64,000 nt of DNA from Sphingobacterium chuzhouense (lineage in GTDB: Bacteria; Bacteroidota; Bacteroidia; Sphingobacteriales; Sphingobacteriaceae): NCBI RefSeq assembly GCF_014692525.1, contig NZ_JACNYL010000002.1, positions 1,054,001 to 1,118,000 on the forward strand, read 5' to 3'. Every line of letters begins with the position of its first letter. The first letter of the stretch is position 1. This document shows, one piece after another, positions 35,001 to 43,891 of this stretch. The translations under genes and the position numbers were made by a program. The notes under the pieces are model-generated. The model had not been told where the DNA came from. It made no database searches and worked only from the letters and a program-made list of their open reading frames with translations.

Positions 35001-37475
35001 ATCGATCCGAGCAACCGCATCGGTTTCGGTCAAAATGGAATCCATGCTTCTAATTTCCGGTTGGCGAATAACGGACAGGAGTTGTTGGTTCAATCACAAG
35101 ATTCTACATTAAACGCGCCTATCGACGTATCGTTTAACAACTTTAGAATAGAGACTTTTACGCAGATGTTAGAATCTGAAACACTAAACTTGGGTGGTGG
35201 TATTAATGGTACGGCAACGGTGTCCCGTTTAGAAAGCAGCCCGGTATTCGTTTCTGATTTAACGATCGATAGATTTTATTTCGGAAAAGATACGGTAGGA
35301 AATATTTTGGTCAAAGTCGATAATATAAAGCAGAACACGTTCTCTGCCGATGTTAAAATTGAAGGCAACGGCAATGATGTACAGTTACTAGGTGATTTCA
35401 TCAGCCCGCCGGATGGCCCTGCTACGTTGAATGCCACCCTCTCTTTGAAACCTATGAAGATGACGACTATCCAGGCATTTAGCTTAGGTTATCTGGAGGA
35501 TTGTGCAGGTGATTTGACTGGTGATCTGAAAATATCCGGTACAGTAGATGCGCCGAAAATCAATGGTGGACTCACGTTCCAAAATAGCAAACTGAATGTC
35601 GCCATGTTGAATGCTGATTTCCTTATGGACAATCAAACCATCTATTTCAACAATCAAGGCATACAGTTTAAGAAGTTTGAGATTAAGGATCTGCGTGGAA
35701 ATACGACCCTCCTAAACGGCTCTATTCGTACAGCAACTTATACCGATTTCGATTTTAATCTGAATCTGACGATGAATGACTTTGCTGCAGTCAATTCTAC
35801 AAGGGAAGACAATGATTTATTCTTCGGGCAGTTGTATTTAACGTCAAATCTCCGTATCCGTGGAAACTTAGATCAACCACGTGTGGATGGTGACATTACG
35901 GTAAACGATAAGACAGATTTTGTATTCGTGGTTCCGAATGACGATCCGGGAGTTGCGCAACGGGATGGTGTTGTCAAATTCGTAAACCGAAGCGATACTG
36001 CCGCTGCCAATGTCTTCGCACGCTTGGATTCGCTGACCACAGCAAGTCAGCTCTCGGGAATGGATATAGCACTCAATCTATCCACTGACCGTGAAGCTAA
36101 ATTTAAAGTGATATTAGATGAGGGTACACAAGACGCACTTAACGTCCAAGGTGTAGCGGAGCTAAATGCTACTATCGATGCCAGCGATAAAATCACGATG
36201 TCTGGGACATACACCGTAGAAAAAGGAGATTATACCTTTTCTCTAGGCCCTATTTCAAAACCATTCACTTTCCAAAAAGGAAGTACGATCACGTGGAACG
36301 GCGATCCACTGGACGCTCGTTTGGATATTACAGCTATTTACAGGAATCGTTTTGCTACGCTGGAGCTGGTGCAATCCCAGATTGGAGCAGAAAGTCAAAA
36401 TCTCTATAAACAACGTATTCCTTTTGACGTAAAACTTATTCTAACGGGCGAGCTTTTCAAACCAGAAATTAATTTTGACATTGATCTGGACGAAAACAAC
36501 GCCATTGTGTCGCAGGATGTTGTAAGCAAAGTTAATATTGCATTGGCGAGCATACGCGAAGATCCGGCCGAACTGAACAAACAGGTATTTTCATTGATTG
36601 CACTTGGTCGCTTTATGTCGGCTAACCCGTTCGAAAGTCTTTCGGGTGGCGGCGGAGCGGAAGGTATGGCACGGAGCACAGTGAGTTCATTCTTAACAAG
36701 TCAGTTGAATAATATGGCTTCTGACTTAATCAAAGGTGTGGAACTGGACTTCAACTTACAGTCGGAAGAAGATTACCTGTCTGGAAGCGCAGAAACACGA
36801 ACAGACTTAAACGTAGGCATATCAAAAATGCTATTCGATGATCGCTTAAAAATTACTATTGGCTCTAATTTTGAAGTGGAAGGAAATACACGTCCAGGCG
36901 AAAAAGCATCTAATATTGCGGGAGATGTTTCGCTAGACTATCAACTTTCTAAAGACGGTCGCTACTTTGCACGTGTATATCGGAAAAATCAATACCAAGC
37001 GACCTTGCAAGGACAATTTGTCGAAACAGGTATCGGTTTTATCATTACGATGAGTTATGATAAATTCAAGGAGTTGTTTATGAGTTCGCGGGCATTGGAG
37101 CAATATTATAATACGGATAGCAAAGGCTTCCGTCGCCGTTTCGATGTGGAGCGCATGGAATCCGACTCGGCGTACCGTGATAGTGTCCGCATAGTCATTC
37201 GGGATAGCTTGATGAAAAACAGTCCGGAGTTCCGTAAACGTTTTGAAGAACGTCAGAAAAACGAAGAATTAAAACGTCAAGAAAACCACACGGACAGTTC
37301 AACAACCGATACACGGACAGATTCTACACAACGCGCTATTCGCAAAGAAGAAGTAGAGGAACAAGAAGAACAGGAAACAGAACGTGAACAAAAAGATTCA
37401 ACGAACACAAAAATAGATGCGACACCAAATGCCGTCAGAGACGATGAAGAAGAAAGGGGGCCACATGAAAATTAA
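32097..37475 (+). CDS. tamB: TamB-type translocation and assembly protein (DUF490)
   Basis: A very large protein of 1792 residues. A signal-anchor helix lies at about 10-31; the rest is beta-rich repetitive sequence typical of AsmA/TamB-like bridge proteins, with the DUF490 domain in the last third (about 1220-1640), followed by a charged Glu/Lys/Arg/Thr tail. Such proteins span the periplasm and help with lipid transport or outer-membrane protein assembly. An in-frame TAG at 32085-32087 rules out earlier starts, and the next ATG lies within the anchor helix, so the TTG at 32097 is the best start. The partner OMP85 gene overlaps its end by 11 bp. Confidence 0.93.
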   Translation: MNRFGRIALKTILWIIGSIIALLLLIILLIRMPAVQNYVVGKVTNYLENKIGTPVDIGYINITFPKNLVLENVYFEDQSQDTLIAGEKLLVDINMFKLLKNTVEIQQLELKGITAKINRTLPDSSFNFDYIVEAFASEEESTTDADTTSALVFDINDVLFERIHFVYNDDVIGTSADIRLEHFDTKVKKFDLSNNMAFSMPDIKLDGLTALIKQWAPASEAEAPSAEDFGIKDASVEESSLLPDLEIKKLDLSNIFVAYQDSSSAMDTHFEIKKLAADIKELDLNKEIARLGDVTLDETDAQVFMGKTASATTVSTDTTASADSSSVNWIVSADRLAINKTNVWFKDDNQPRMKGFDYSNIKISDFLGELEDLYYSTDSISGSLKNLSMADHSGFAIKKLQADFVYHNTGVEIRNFIAQTPKTTIRDYIKLSYPSLDALTEDPSQVLVEANIKQSTLDMSDIRYFVPDLDTMEVMKPLLARSFYINGSVKGRMNDLTIPNIEFKTLDRTHLIASAVIKGLPDTDKLYIDLNLKKFTTGRADIERLVAKSMMPDSLQLPNAISLSGTFKGGMSGFDANMSLVTEKGNATVNGNMQMGADTTYNAYVSIDDLDIGNILNQDSVLGIISAEANVSGQGLNPQNMVASVQARLNHLDAMGYRYHDIQLDADAKGGDINGTLNSPDPNLKLNLDFAADMRNTYPKVNATLMIDSVNLKNLKLMEDEFRYHGKIVADLETADPDFLNGSIIVSNSAIAYNDERYTLDSISLVASADTSRSMLLLRSEFLKAHMVGKYQLTALAPAIQDVIQQYYNPSGAPQDTTSYTPQSFEFSATLNHSRLIREFLPTLEEMRDITLDGAFSSESKSFMAKLVAPKILYDGMLIEDIGVDLTTADSALYYSALIQKIKVNDIELNNTVLSGDVMDNNVSLGLWIKDKEDKEQYHLGAKMQVADNNFIFTLNEDGLKLNYDTWNIDPSNRIGFGQNGIHASNFRLANNGQELLVQSQDSTLNAPIDVSFNNFRIETFTQMLESETLNLGGGINGTATVSRLESSPVFVSDLTIDRFYFGKDTVGNILVKVDNIKQNTFSADVKIEGNGNDVQLLGDFISPPDGPATLNATLSLKPMKMTTIQAFSLGYLEDCAGDLTGDLKISGTVDAPKINGGLTFQNSKLNVAMLNADFLMDNQTIYFNNQGIQFKKFEIKDLRGNTTLLNGSIRTATYTDFDFNLNLTMNDFAAVNSTREDNDLFFGQLYLTSNLRIRGNLDQPRVDGDITVNDKTDFVFVVPNDDPGVAQRDGVVKFVNRSDTAAANVFARLDSLTTASQLSGMDIALNLSTDREAKFKVILDEGTQDALNVQGVAELNATIDASDKITMSGTYTVEKGDYTFSLGPISKPFTFQKGSTITWNGDPLDARLDITAIYRNRFATLELVQSQIGAESQNLYKQRIPFDVKLILTGELFKPEINFDIDLDENNAIVSQDVVSKVNIALASIREDPAELNKQVFSLIALGRFMSANPFESLSGGGGAEGMARSTVSSFLTSQLNNMASDLIKGVELDFNLQSEEDYLSGSAETRTDLNVGISKMLFDDRLKITIGSNFEVEGNTRPGEKASNIAGDVSLDYQLSKDGRYFARVYRKNQYQATLQGQFVETGIGFIITMSYDKFKELFMSSRALEQYYNTDSKGFRRRFDVERMESDSAYRDSVRIVIRDSLMKNSPEFRKRFEERQKNEELKRQENHTDSSTTDTRTDSTQRAIRKEEVEEQEEQETEREQKDSTNTKIDATPNAVRDDEEERGPHEN

Positions 37476-39771
37476 TCAACACACTATTGTGGCAGGTATG
37501 GTTTCACTAATTTTCGCAGCAAGCTGTAATCCTACGAAATATCTTGCGGAAGACGAAAAGCTCTATAATAAAGGCCATGTAGTGATTCATCAAGATAGTA
37601 TCCCGGAAGACAGGAAAGAGGCATTTGAAGCTCATCTCGAAGATATGCTACGCCCGAAGCCAAATAAAAAGATTTTGGGTATCCGGTACAAGCTCGGGCT
37701 CTATAATATGGGTGGCGGGCCAGATTCGACCAATAGTTTTATCAAAAGGTGGCTAAAAAAGCAGGGCGAAGAACCTGTTCTGCTTAGCGATGTAAACCGT
37801 GAGTATAACGAAACGCTTCTGCGCAGCCGGATGGAAAATCTTGGTTTTTTCAACGCTTACGTTACTTCTGATACGACAATAGATGGTAAGTTTGCAGAGG
37901 TAACCTACGATGCATTTCCTGGGAGTATCTACCGCATCGCTAAGATCAATTTTGAAGTGGATTCGGCTAAACAGCTTGGTAGAGATATTTTAAGTACCAA
38001 AGAGCATACCCTATTAAAGCCGAAAAGCCCATATAACCTTGATGTTATTCTAAATGAACGCGATCGTATCGATAATGACTTGAAAAATAAAGGATATTAT
38101 TACTTCTCTCCTGACAATATCTTGCTAGAAGTAGATAGTAGCAAAGGAAGTAACGAAGTAGACATGTATGTCACTGTTAAACCGGAAACTCCCGAGAAAG
38201 CCCGACAGCCACAAAAAATAGGAAATGTTTATATTTATCCTAACTATGAGCAGACGTCTGCGGGTCTCCAATTGGCACGCCCACGACGTGCCGAGCTATT
38301 TGATAACAGATACTATATTATCGATCCGGAGAATACATATCGAAAAAAGGTATTGGCGAACCATATTTTTTTCAATACGGGTCAGACCTACAATCGGTGG
38401 GACCACAACTTGACTATCAGTCATCTCGTAAATCTAAACGCATTTAAGTTTGTAAAAAATACATTTGTCGATAGTCCAGACTCTGCGAATACCTTAGATG
38501 TGTATTATCACCTCACCCCTATGGAACGCAAATCGATTCGTTTCGAGGTGTTGGGAAAAACAGCAGCCGTATATAATGGTACAGAAGCAAATGTCAACTG
38601 GACATTGCGTAATGCATTTAAAGGCTTTGAAACGCTAAGCTTGACCGTATTTGGTGGGTATGAAACCCAAACTGGCGGAAGCGTCAACTTGAACTCCAGT
38701 TATATACGTTATGGTGCGGAAGTAGGTGTGGTGTGGCCACGTTTATTATCTCCCTATAAATGGGCACCTGCACAACGGTATATACCAAAAACCTATGCAA
38801 AGGTGGGTTATGAGTTTTTAAATAGAAGAAACGCCTACACGCTCAATTCGTTGTCTATAAATTATGGTTATAACTGGAAAGAAAATGAACAAAAACAGCA
38901 CGATTTAGCTGTTGCCGAAATTATCTACGTACAGCCTCGTAATATTTCAGACGAATATAGGGCACAAATGGACACAGTTCCTACGCTTCGACACATTGTG
39001 GACCCACAATTTTCTTTTGGTCCTAACTACTCCTATACTTTTACCAATTCTATGGAGTCGTCTCGCAAACATACCTTTTATGCCAAAGCGGGCTTAAATA
39101 CCTCGGGGAACGTATTAGGATTGATTCAAGGAGCAAACTATGACGAAGGCCCGAAAGAGATTTTCGGAACACCCTACGCACAATTTGTCAAAGCGGAAGC
39201 TGATTTTCGCCATTATATGAAATTGACGCCTAACTCGCAACTCGCTTCCAGAATTATGGTAGGTATGAGTCATTCGTATGGGAATTCCCGTTCTCTCCCC
39301 TATTTAAAGCAATTTTTCACTGGCGGTCCTAACGGATTGCGCGCTTATCGCGCCAGAGCAGTCGGTCCCGGATCTGCTTACCCCGAAAATTTGGGTGAAA
39401 ACAATTTCTTTGCCGATCAAACAGGTGATTTCAAACTGGAACTTAATACAGAATACCGGGCACAGATAGCCGGTATGTTACACTGGGCCGCTTTTATAGA
39501 TGCGGGAAATATATGGCTGCAGCGAGAGGATGAAAACAAACCTGGTGGGAAATTGTCTAAGGATTTTTATAAAGAATTGGCGGTAGGTACAGGTTTGGGA
39601 TTACGTCTTGATTTGGATTTCTTGATTATTCGTACCGATTTCGCAATCCCCGTACGTGTACCGTATCGGGATCCTGGAGATCGTTGGGTATTCAAATACA
39701 TTGACTTTCGAGATAGGCAATGGAGACGCGAAAACTTTGTATTTAATTTAGCTATCGGTTATCCGTTCTAA
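37465..39771 (+). CDS. tamA: OMP85-family outer-membrane protein (TamA/BamA-like), lipoprotein form
   Basis: A 768-residue protein with a lipoprotein signal (MKINQHTIVAGMVSLIFAASC, lipidated Cys21 followed by NPTK), POTRA-type domains (about 60-330) and a C-terminal 16-strand barrel domain. The barrel has GGPNGLRAYRARAVGPGS, which contains the conserved R-G-F/Y-like lid-loop region, and ends in Phe (IGYPF). A lipidated OMP85 is characteristic of Bacteroidota TamA. The start was placed at 37465 because the upstream in-frame ATGs precede no signal. Overlap with tamB shows that the two form a functional pair for envelope assembly. Confidence 0.92.
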   Translation: MKINQHTIVAGMVSLIFAASCNPTKYLAEDEKLYNKGHVVIHQDSIPEDRKEAFEAHLEDMLRPKPNKKILGIRYKLGLYNMGGGPDSTNSFIKRWLKKQGEEPVLLSDVNREYNETLLRSRMENLGFFNAYVTSDTTIDGKFAEVTYDAFPGSIYRIAKINFEVDSAKQLGRDILSTKEHTLLKPKSPYNLDVILNERDRIDNDLKNKGYYYFSPDNILLEVDSSKGSNEVDMYVTVKPETPEKARQPQKIGNVYIYPNYEQTSAGLQLARPRRAELFDNRYYIIDPENTYRKKVLANHIFFNTGQTYNRWDHNLTISHLVNLNAFKFVKNTFVDSPDSANTLDVYYHLTPMERKSIRFEVLGKTAAVYNGTEANVNWTLRNAFKGFETLSLTVFGGYETQTGGSVNLNSSYIRYGAEVGVVWPRLLSPYKWAPAQRYIPKTYAKVGYEFLNRRNAYTLNSLSINYGYNWKENEQKQHDLAVAEIIYVQPRNISDEYRAQMDTVPTLRHIVDPQFSFGPNYSYTFTNSMESSRKHTFYAKAGLNTSGNVLGLIQGANYDEGPKEIFGTPYAQFVKAEADFRHYMKLTPNSQLASRIMVGMSHSYGNSRSLPYLKQFFTGGPNGLRAYRARAVGPGSAYPENLGENNFFADQTGDFKLELNTEYRAQIAGMLHWAAFIDAGNIWLQREDENKPGGKLSKDFYKELAVGTGLGLRLDLDFLIIRTDFAIPVRVPYRDPGDRWVFKYIDFRDRQWRRENFVFNLAIGYPF

Positions 39772-39848
39772 TTTCTTTTATCTTTGCTCTCTTTTCCGTA
39801 CATTTATCTACACATCAATTCTACACCAACAACAAAGGAGATAAAAAT

Positions 39849-40793
39849 ATGCAAAGGAAAATAACGGTTATTGGAGCAGGGGCTGTAGGTTCAACTACAG
39901 CAGACAATCTTGTACGACGAAACATCGCAGAAGAAATTGTATTGTTGGATATTAAGGAAGGTGTTGCCGAGGGTAAGGCTCAGGATATGATGCAAACAGC
40001 AGCTCTCTTGGGATTTGATTCTACCATCAAAGGGGTCACCAACGATTACACACAAACAGCGGGTTCGACAGTAGCTGTCATTACTTCCGGTATGCCGAGA
40101 AAACCAGGAATGACGCGCGAGGAACTAATCGGCACCAATGCCGGTATTGTCAAATCGGTCGTGGAGAATTTAGTGAAACATTCCCCGGACATTATCATCC
40201 TTATTGTGTCCAACCCGATGGATACCATGACCTATCTTTCATTAAAATCGAGCGGTCTCCCTAAAAATAGAATTATAGGCATGGGCGGCGCATTGGATTC
40301 AGCACGTTTCAAATACCAAATTTCCCAAAAGCTACAGGCGTCAGCAAATGATTTAAATGCTATCGTAATAGGTGGACATGGTGATACTACGATGATTCCA
40401 TTGATACAGCACGCTACGTGGAACAGCATTCCCGTAAGCAGTTTCTTAACGCAGGAAGAACAAGACGATATTGTCAAAAAAACAATGGTAGGGGGTGCTA
40501 CATTGACAGCATTGATTGGTACTTCCGCTTGGTATGCGCCAGGAGCAGCAGCAGCGGCTATGGTGGAAAGTATTGTACGTGACCAAAATAGGCTATTTAC
40601 AGCATCTGTATTCCTAGAGGGGGAGTACGGCGAAGAAGACATCAATATAGGCGTACCTGTCATTATAAACAAAAAAGGTTGGGATCGCATTGTCCCATTG
40701 GAACTATCGGAAGAGGAAAAAACATTGTTTAAAAATAGTGCAAATGCCGTAAGAAATATGAACCAAGTATTGAAAGATAGTAATATCATATAA
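39849..40793 (+). CDS. mdh: Malate dehydrogenase
   Basis: A 314-residue LDH-like malate dehydrogenase. The NAD-binding GAGAVGS is at 9-15, the NAD-ribose Asp lies in LLDIKEG, substrate-binding Arg residues lie in MPRKPGMTREEL, and the catalytic His is in GGHGDTTM. The Arg at the start of the MPRKPG segment favours malate over lactate. It interconverts malate and oxaloacetate in the TCA cycle. A good Shine-Dalgarno (AAAGGAG) lies 8 bases before the ATG, uncommon here. It has its own spacer and is likely transcribed separately from tamBA. Confidence 0.97.
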   Translation: MQRKITVIGAGAVGSTTADNLVRRNIAEEIVLLDIKEGVAEGKAQDMMQTAALLGFDSTIKGVTNDYTQTAGSTVAVITSGMPRKPGMTREELIGTNAGIVKSVVENLVKHSPDIIILIVSNPMDTMTYLSLKSSGLPKNRIIGMGGALDSARFKYQISQKLQASANDLNAIVIGGHGDTTMIPLIQHATWNSIPVSSFLTQEEQDDIVKKTMVGGATLTALIGTSAWYAPGAAAAAMVESIVRDQNRLFTASVFLEGEYGEEDINIGVPVIINKKGWDRIVPLELSEEEKTLFKNSANAVRNMNQVLKDSNII

Positions 40794-40798
40794 CACAC

Positions 40799-40845
40799 TT
40801 TTTTGCATGGGTTTTATTTTTATATATTTACACCCATGCAAAAAA
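40799..40845. promoter_or_regulatory. 14-bp inverted repeat around the start of the retropepsin-like gene
   Basis: TTTTTTGCATGGGT (40799-40812) and ACCCATGCAAAAAA (40832-40845) are perfect inverted copies 19 bp apart; the second holds the start codon of the next gene (40836). In RNA they could form a stem that hides the start. In DNA they could flank a promoter, since the spacer contains the -7-like TATATTTA. It could also act as a terminator for mdh. Confidence 0.6.
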
Positions 40846-41273
40846 TTCCGTTAGAAATATTGGAACTACAAGGCGATGGTTACCATATATTGATTGATGT
40901 TTGTTTATTTGACCAACCTTTTAAAATGGTGCTGGATACCGGAGCATCAAAAACCGTACTCGATAAAACCACTCTCCTACAATCGGGTATTCCGGAAGAA
41001 AAAATCGAAAACACCAATATCATCTCGACGGGATTAGGTACAAATTCTATGGAAAGTTTTATATTGGAGCTACCAACTTTCGAGATAGGCAACTGGAAAA
41101 TAAAGAAATTTATTACAGCCGTACTCGACTTGAGTGCTGTTAATTATGCTTATCAACAGATGAACTTACCTCCTGTCATCGGTGTATTGGGCGGAGACAT
41201 TCTGGTATCGTATGCTGCTCGGATTGATTATAGAAAACAACTTTTAACCTTACGGGACCGTAAAGTAAGTTGA
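40836..41273 (+). CDS. Retropepsin-like aspartic protease
   Basis: A 145-residue protein with a single aspartic protease motif, VLDTGASKTVLD (catalytic Asp34), and the later GVLGGDIL segment that forms the flap-adjacent Gly-Gly-Asp region in bacterial retropepsins. These function as homodimers. There is no signal peptide, so it should be cytosolic unless the start is wrong; the ATG at 40836 was preferred to an upstream TTG. Its stop is 8 bp before the lipid A deacylase-like gene, which suggests co-translation. The substrate is unknown. Confidence 0.8.
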   Translation: MQKIPLEILELQGDGYHILIDVCLFDQPFKMVLDTGASKTVLDKTTLLQSGIPEEKIENTNIISTGLGTNSMESFILELPTFEIGNWKIKKFITAVLDLSAVNYAYQQMNLPPVIGVLGGDILVSYAARIDYRKQLLTLRDRKVS

Positions 41274-41281
41274 GATGGGAT

Positions 41282-42538
41282 ATGTTTTTGAGTTTAAAAT
41301 CAATATTTTTCCATTTATTATTCTTCTGCGGCCCCCTCATCGCTTTCCCATTTGATGCATTATCGCGGGACTCACTTTCAGTTGATACCGCACATAAACT
41401 AAATGGCGCGGGTCGATTTGTACATCACTTGGGAGTAGAACTTCGTCCGGGTTATGTATTACCTAATGTACCATTTTACGCGGGAGTTAATCAACAACGA
41501 AAACCTATTCAAAACGCATTATCGGGGCACATCAAATATGCCTTTCGATTCCCAAATGGATCATTGGGCGACCAAATTTATGCCCATACCTATCAAGGAA
41601 TAGGCGTGTCTTTCTATAGTTTCGGTAACCAGCGAGAATTGGGTTCTCCTAAAACGATGTATTTCTTTCAGCGTTCCAATATCACACAATTCAACACAAG
41701 CCTAGCTTTAGATTATGAATGGAATTTTGGCTTATCGACCGGCTGGAAACCACACAATTTTGAGCACAATCCTTATAATGTTGCGATCGGCTCGAAGACC
41801 AACGCCTATCTAAATGCCGGACTTTATTTAAGATGGACATTAGCGCAACGTATGGGTTTGACAACCGGTATAGATTTCACTCATTTTTCAAACGGTAACA
41901 CCAACTTTCCCAATGCGGGACTCAACATGCTAGGACTAAAAATTGGTGTTTTATATGATTTCCGAAAAAAAGACCCCATCGGAAAGCCCGCTAGAATTCC
42001 CGATTCTTTGCTCACACAATATCCTAAACATATCAACTATGATTTAGTTTTTTTCGGATCATGGCGACGAAAAGGAGTCGAAGTTATGGGACAACCTGTC
42101 CCTTCGCCACATCAATATCCGGTTTTGGGAATGTATTTTGGTCCGATGTACAATTTTAGCTATAGGTTTAGGGGAGGCGTTTCTATTGACGCTGTATATG
42201 ACGGCAGCGCAAACGTTTATACTAAAAATTATTTTTCGGCCTCCGCAGAAGAAAAGTTTTTTAAACCATCTATAGATAAACAGCTGGCATTAGGCTTATC
42301 GGCAAGAGCCGAATATATCATGCCGATTTTTACTATTGGTATCGGCCTGGGTGGTAATGTACTTCATAAAGGAGGAGACCTCCGGGGTACTTATCAGACA
42401 TTTGCTCTTAAAATAGCAACTACCAAAAATTCATTTTTGCATATTGGCTATAATTTGAAAGATTTCCACGAGCCAAATTATCTAATGTTAGGTCTAGGTT
42501 ACCGATTTAAAAATAAAGCACCGTCGCTATTATATTGA
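41282..42538 (+). CDS. PagL-like acyloxyacyl hydrolase (lipid A deacylase candidate), long form
   Basis: A 418-residue protein with a signal peptide (about 1-22). The mature part is beta-barrel-like. The motif THFSNGNTNFPNAGLN (His201, Ser203, Asn204) matches the HxSN...NxG active site of PagL/acyloxyacyl hydrolases, which remove a 3-O-acyl chain from lipid A in the outer membrane. Typical PagL is about 190 residues; this protein carries an additional barrel-like C-terminal half, as in other Bacteroidota relatives. The ATG at 41282 was chosen because it begins the signal; the TTG at 41270 overlaps the previous stop. It is co-oriented with the retropepsin gene, 8 bp apart. Confidence 0.75.
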   Translation: MFLSLKSIFFHLLFFCGPLIAFPFDALSRDSLSVDTAHKLNGAGRFVHHLGVELRPGYVLPNVPFYAGVNQQRKPIQNALSGHIKYAFRFPNGSLGDQIYAHTYQGIGVSFYSFGNQRELGSPKTMYFFQRSNITQFNTSLALDYEWNFGLSTGWKPHNFEHNPYNVAIGSKTNAYLNAGLYLRWTLAQRMGLTTGIDFTHFSNGNTNFPNAGLNMLGLKIGVLYDFRKKDPIGKPARIPDSLLTQYPKHINYDLVFFGSWRRKGVEVMGQPVPSPHQYPVLGMYFGPMYNFSYRFRGGVSIDAVYDGSANVYTKNYFSASAEEKFFKPSIDKQLALGLSARAEYIMPIFTIGIGLGGNVLHKGGDLRGTYQTFALKIATTKNSFLHIGYNLKDFHEPNYLMLGLGYRFKNKAPSLLY

Positions 42539-42546
42539 TAAATATG

Positions 42547-43770
42547 TTATATTTTTTTAAACAATCTCCGATGAATATGTAGCCGTAAATAGGTATAAAA
42601 GCTCAATGCAATGACGATACCTGCTGCGCCCATTACATAGAGTGTACTTTTAATTCCAATATATTCAGCCATTGCTCCTACCAACAGTGTTCCAATCGGG
42701 GCAACGCCTTGAAAAGCCATTACATAATAACCTATTACCCTAGCACGATAGCTTGGAACAGCATGCGTCTGGATATACGTGTTAATGGAAGAATTTTGCA
42801 TCATCATGGCAAACGCCACCATCATAGTGAATGCCAAAGCTAATGGCAGGAAACGCGCAAATGCTAATAAACAAAGTGCTGTCCCCATTAAAAAAGCAGA
42901 AAATAAAACACGATACCGGAGATTTTCACCCGTCTTTAACCTTGCCATATTGATGGCACCGATCATTGCACCAAAACCTGCTGCGCTTTCAAACCAAGAG
43001 AATGTTGATTCGTCTCCCAAAAAAAGATCTTTTGCCACTGCCGGCAATAAAGACGTATAGGGAATAACGAATAAACTCGAAAAGACCAATACGACAATCA
43101 ACGAAGCAATATGTGGGGAACGCCGTAAATAGCTAAACCCTTCTATAAGTGCCCGCCAGTTGCTTTCCTTTATCAGTTTCGATGGATCTTCTGTCACACG
43201 CATCAGTAGCAGACATATAATAACGGGGACAAAACTAATAAAGTTGATGCCGAAGCAAACAAATTCCCCATACTTGGTCAACAGAATACCGCCAATGGCA
43301 GGCCCTACCATCCTCGCCGCATTGAAGATGGAAGAGTTTAAGGCGATGGCATTGGGCAAATCCCTTTTATTATCTACGAGCGATATCATCAATGATTGGC
43401 GGCCAAGCACATCAAAAGCGCTGATGACGCCTTGTAAAAAACCTAACATAGACAAGATAAAAACAGTTTGCAGCTGCAATCCCACGACCAAAGTCAATAC
43501 ACCTGCTTGTATCATTAATCCTATTTGGGTAAGAAATACCAATTTGTATTTCCTATGCTTATCAACAAATGAACCGACAAACGGAGAAAGAATCAGTGAA
43601 GGAAGCAGGGCGATAAATTGTACAAAACCCAACCAAAAAACAGAGTTTGTCATTTCGTAGACCATCCAACTGATAGCGATTCGCTGCATCCAAGTACCTA
43701 AAAGTGATATGGCTTGGCCAATGACATGTAATCGAAAATTAGGATAAGAAAGCGATCTAAATATATCCAT
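42547..43770 (-). CDS. MFS transporter, EntS-like
   Basis: A 407-residue inner-membrane protein with about 12 hydrophobic helices. The first helix region reads GQAISLLGTWMQRIAISW, and the loop between helices two and three has GSFVDKHRKYK, the MFS motif-A position. Order and length fit the EntS-like/MFS_3 branch, which exports siderophores or drugs using the proton gradient. The start at 43770 gives the conserved MDIFRSLSYPNFRL beginning. The gene is alone and ends 9 bp from the convergent acyloxyacyl hydrolase gene. The substrate is unknown. A palindrome lies 27 bp upstream. Confidence 0.88.
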   Translation of the reverse strand: MDIFRSLSYPNFRLHVIGQAISLLGTWMQRIAISWMVYEMTNSVFWLGFVQFIALLPSLILSPFVGSFVDKHRKYKLVFLTQIGLMIQAGVLTLVVGLQLQTVFILSMLGFLQGVISAFDVLGRQSLMISLVDNKRDLPNAIALNSSIFNAARMVGPAIGGILLTKYGEFVCFGINFISFVPVIICLLLMRVTEDPSKLIKESNWRALIEGFSYLRRSPHIASLIVVLVFSSLFVIPYTSLLPAVAKDLFLGDESTFSWFESAAGFGAMIGAINMARLKTGENLRYRVLFSAFLMGTALCLLAFARFLPLALAFTMMVAFAMMMQNSSINTYIQTHAVPSYRARVIGYYVMAFQGVAPIGTLLVGAMAEYIGIKSTLYVMGAAGIVIALSFYTYLRLHIHRRLFKKI

Positions 43771-43796
43771 GAACGGCAAAAAATGTTTTGATTAAA

Positions 43797-43811
43797 CTCA
43801 ATCAGATTGAG
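43797..43811. promoter_or_regulatory. Palindrome between the MFS gene and transaldolase
   Basis: CTCAATCAGATTGAG is a perfect 7-1-7 palindrome in the divergent spacer, 27 bp before the MFS start and 81 bp before the transaldolase start. It is a plausible operator. A -7-like TACTTTTG for the plus-strand gene follows at about 43822. Confidence 0.45.
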
Positions 43812-43891
43812 ATAATATAATTACTTTTGTAACATACATACGTATATTATGTTTTAAATATTTTAAATCACTATAAAACAATCTATTAAAC

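Noticed and set aside
43160..43660. 166-codon plus-strand ORF inside the MFS gene
   Set aside because: Antisense shadow; the MFS frame has helices and motif A.
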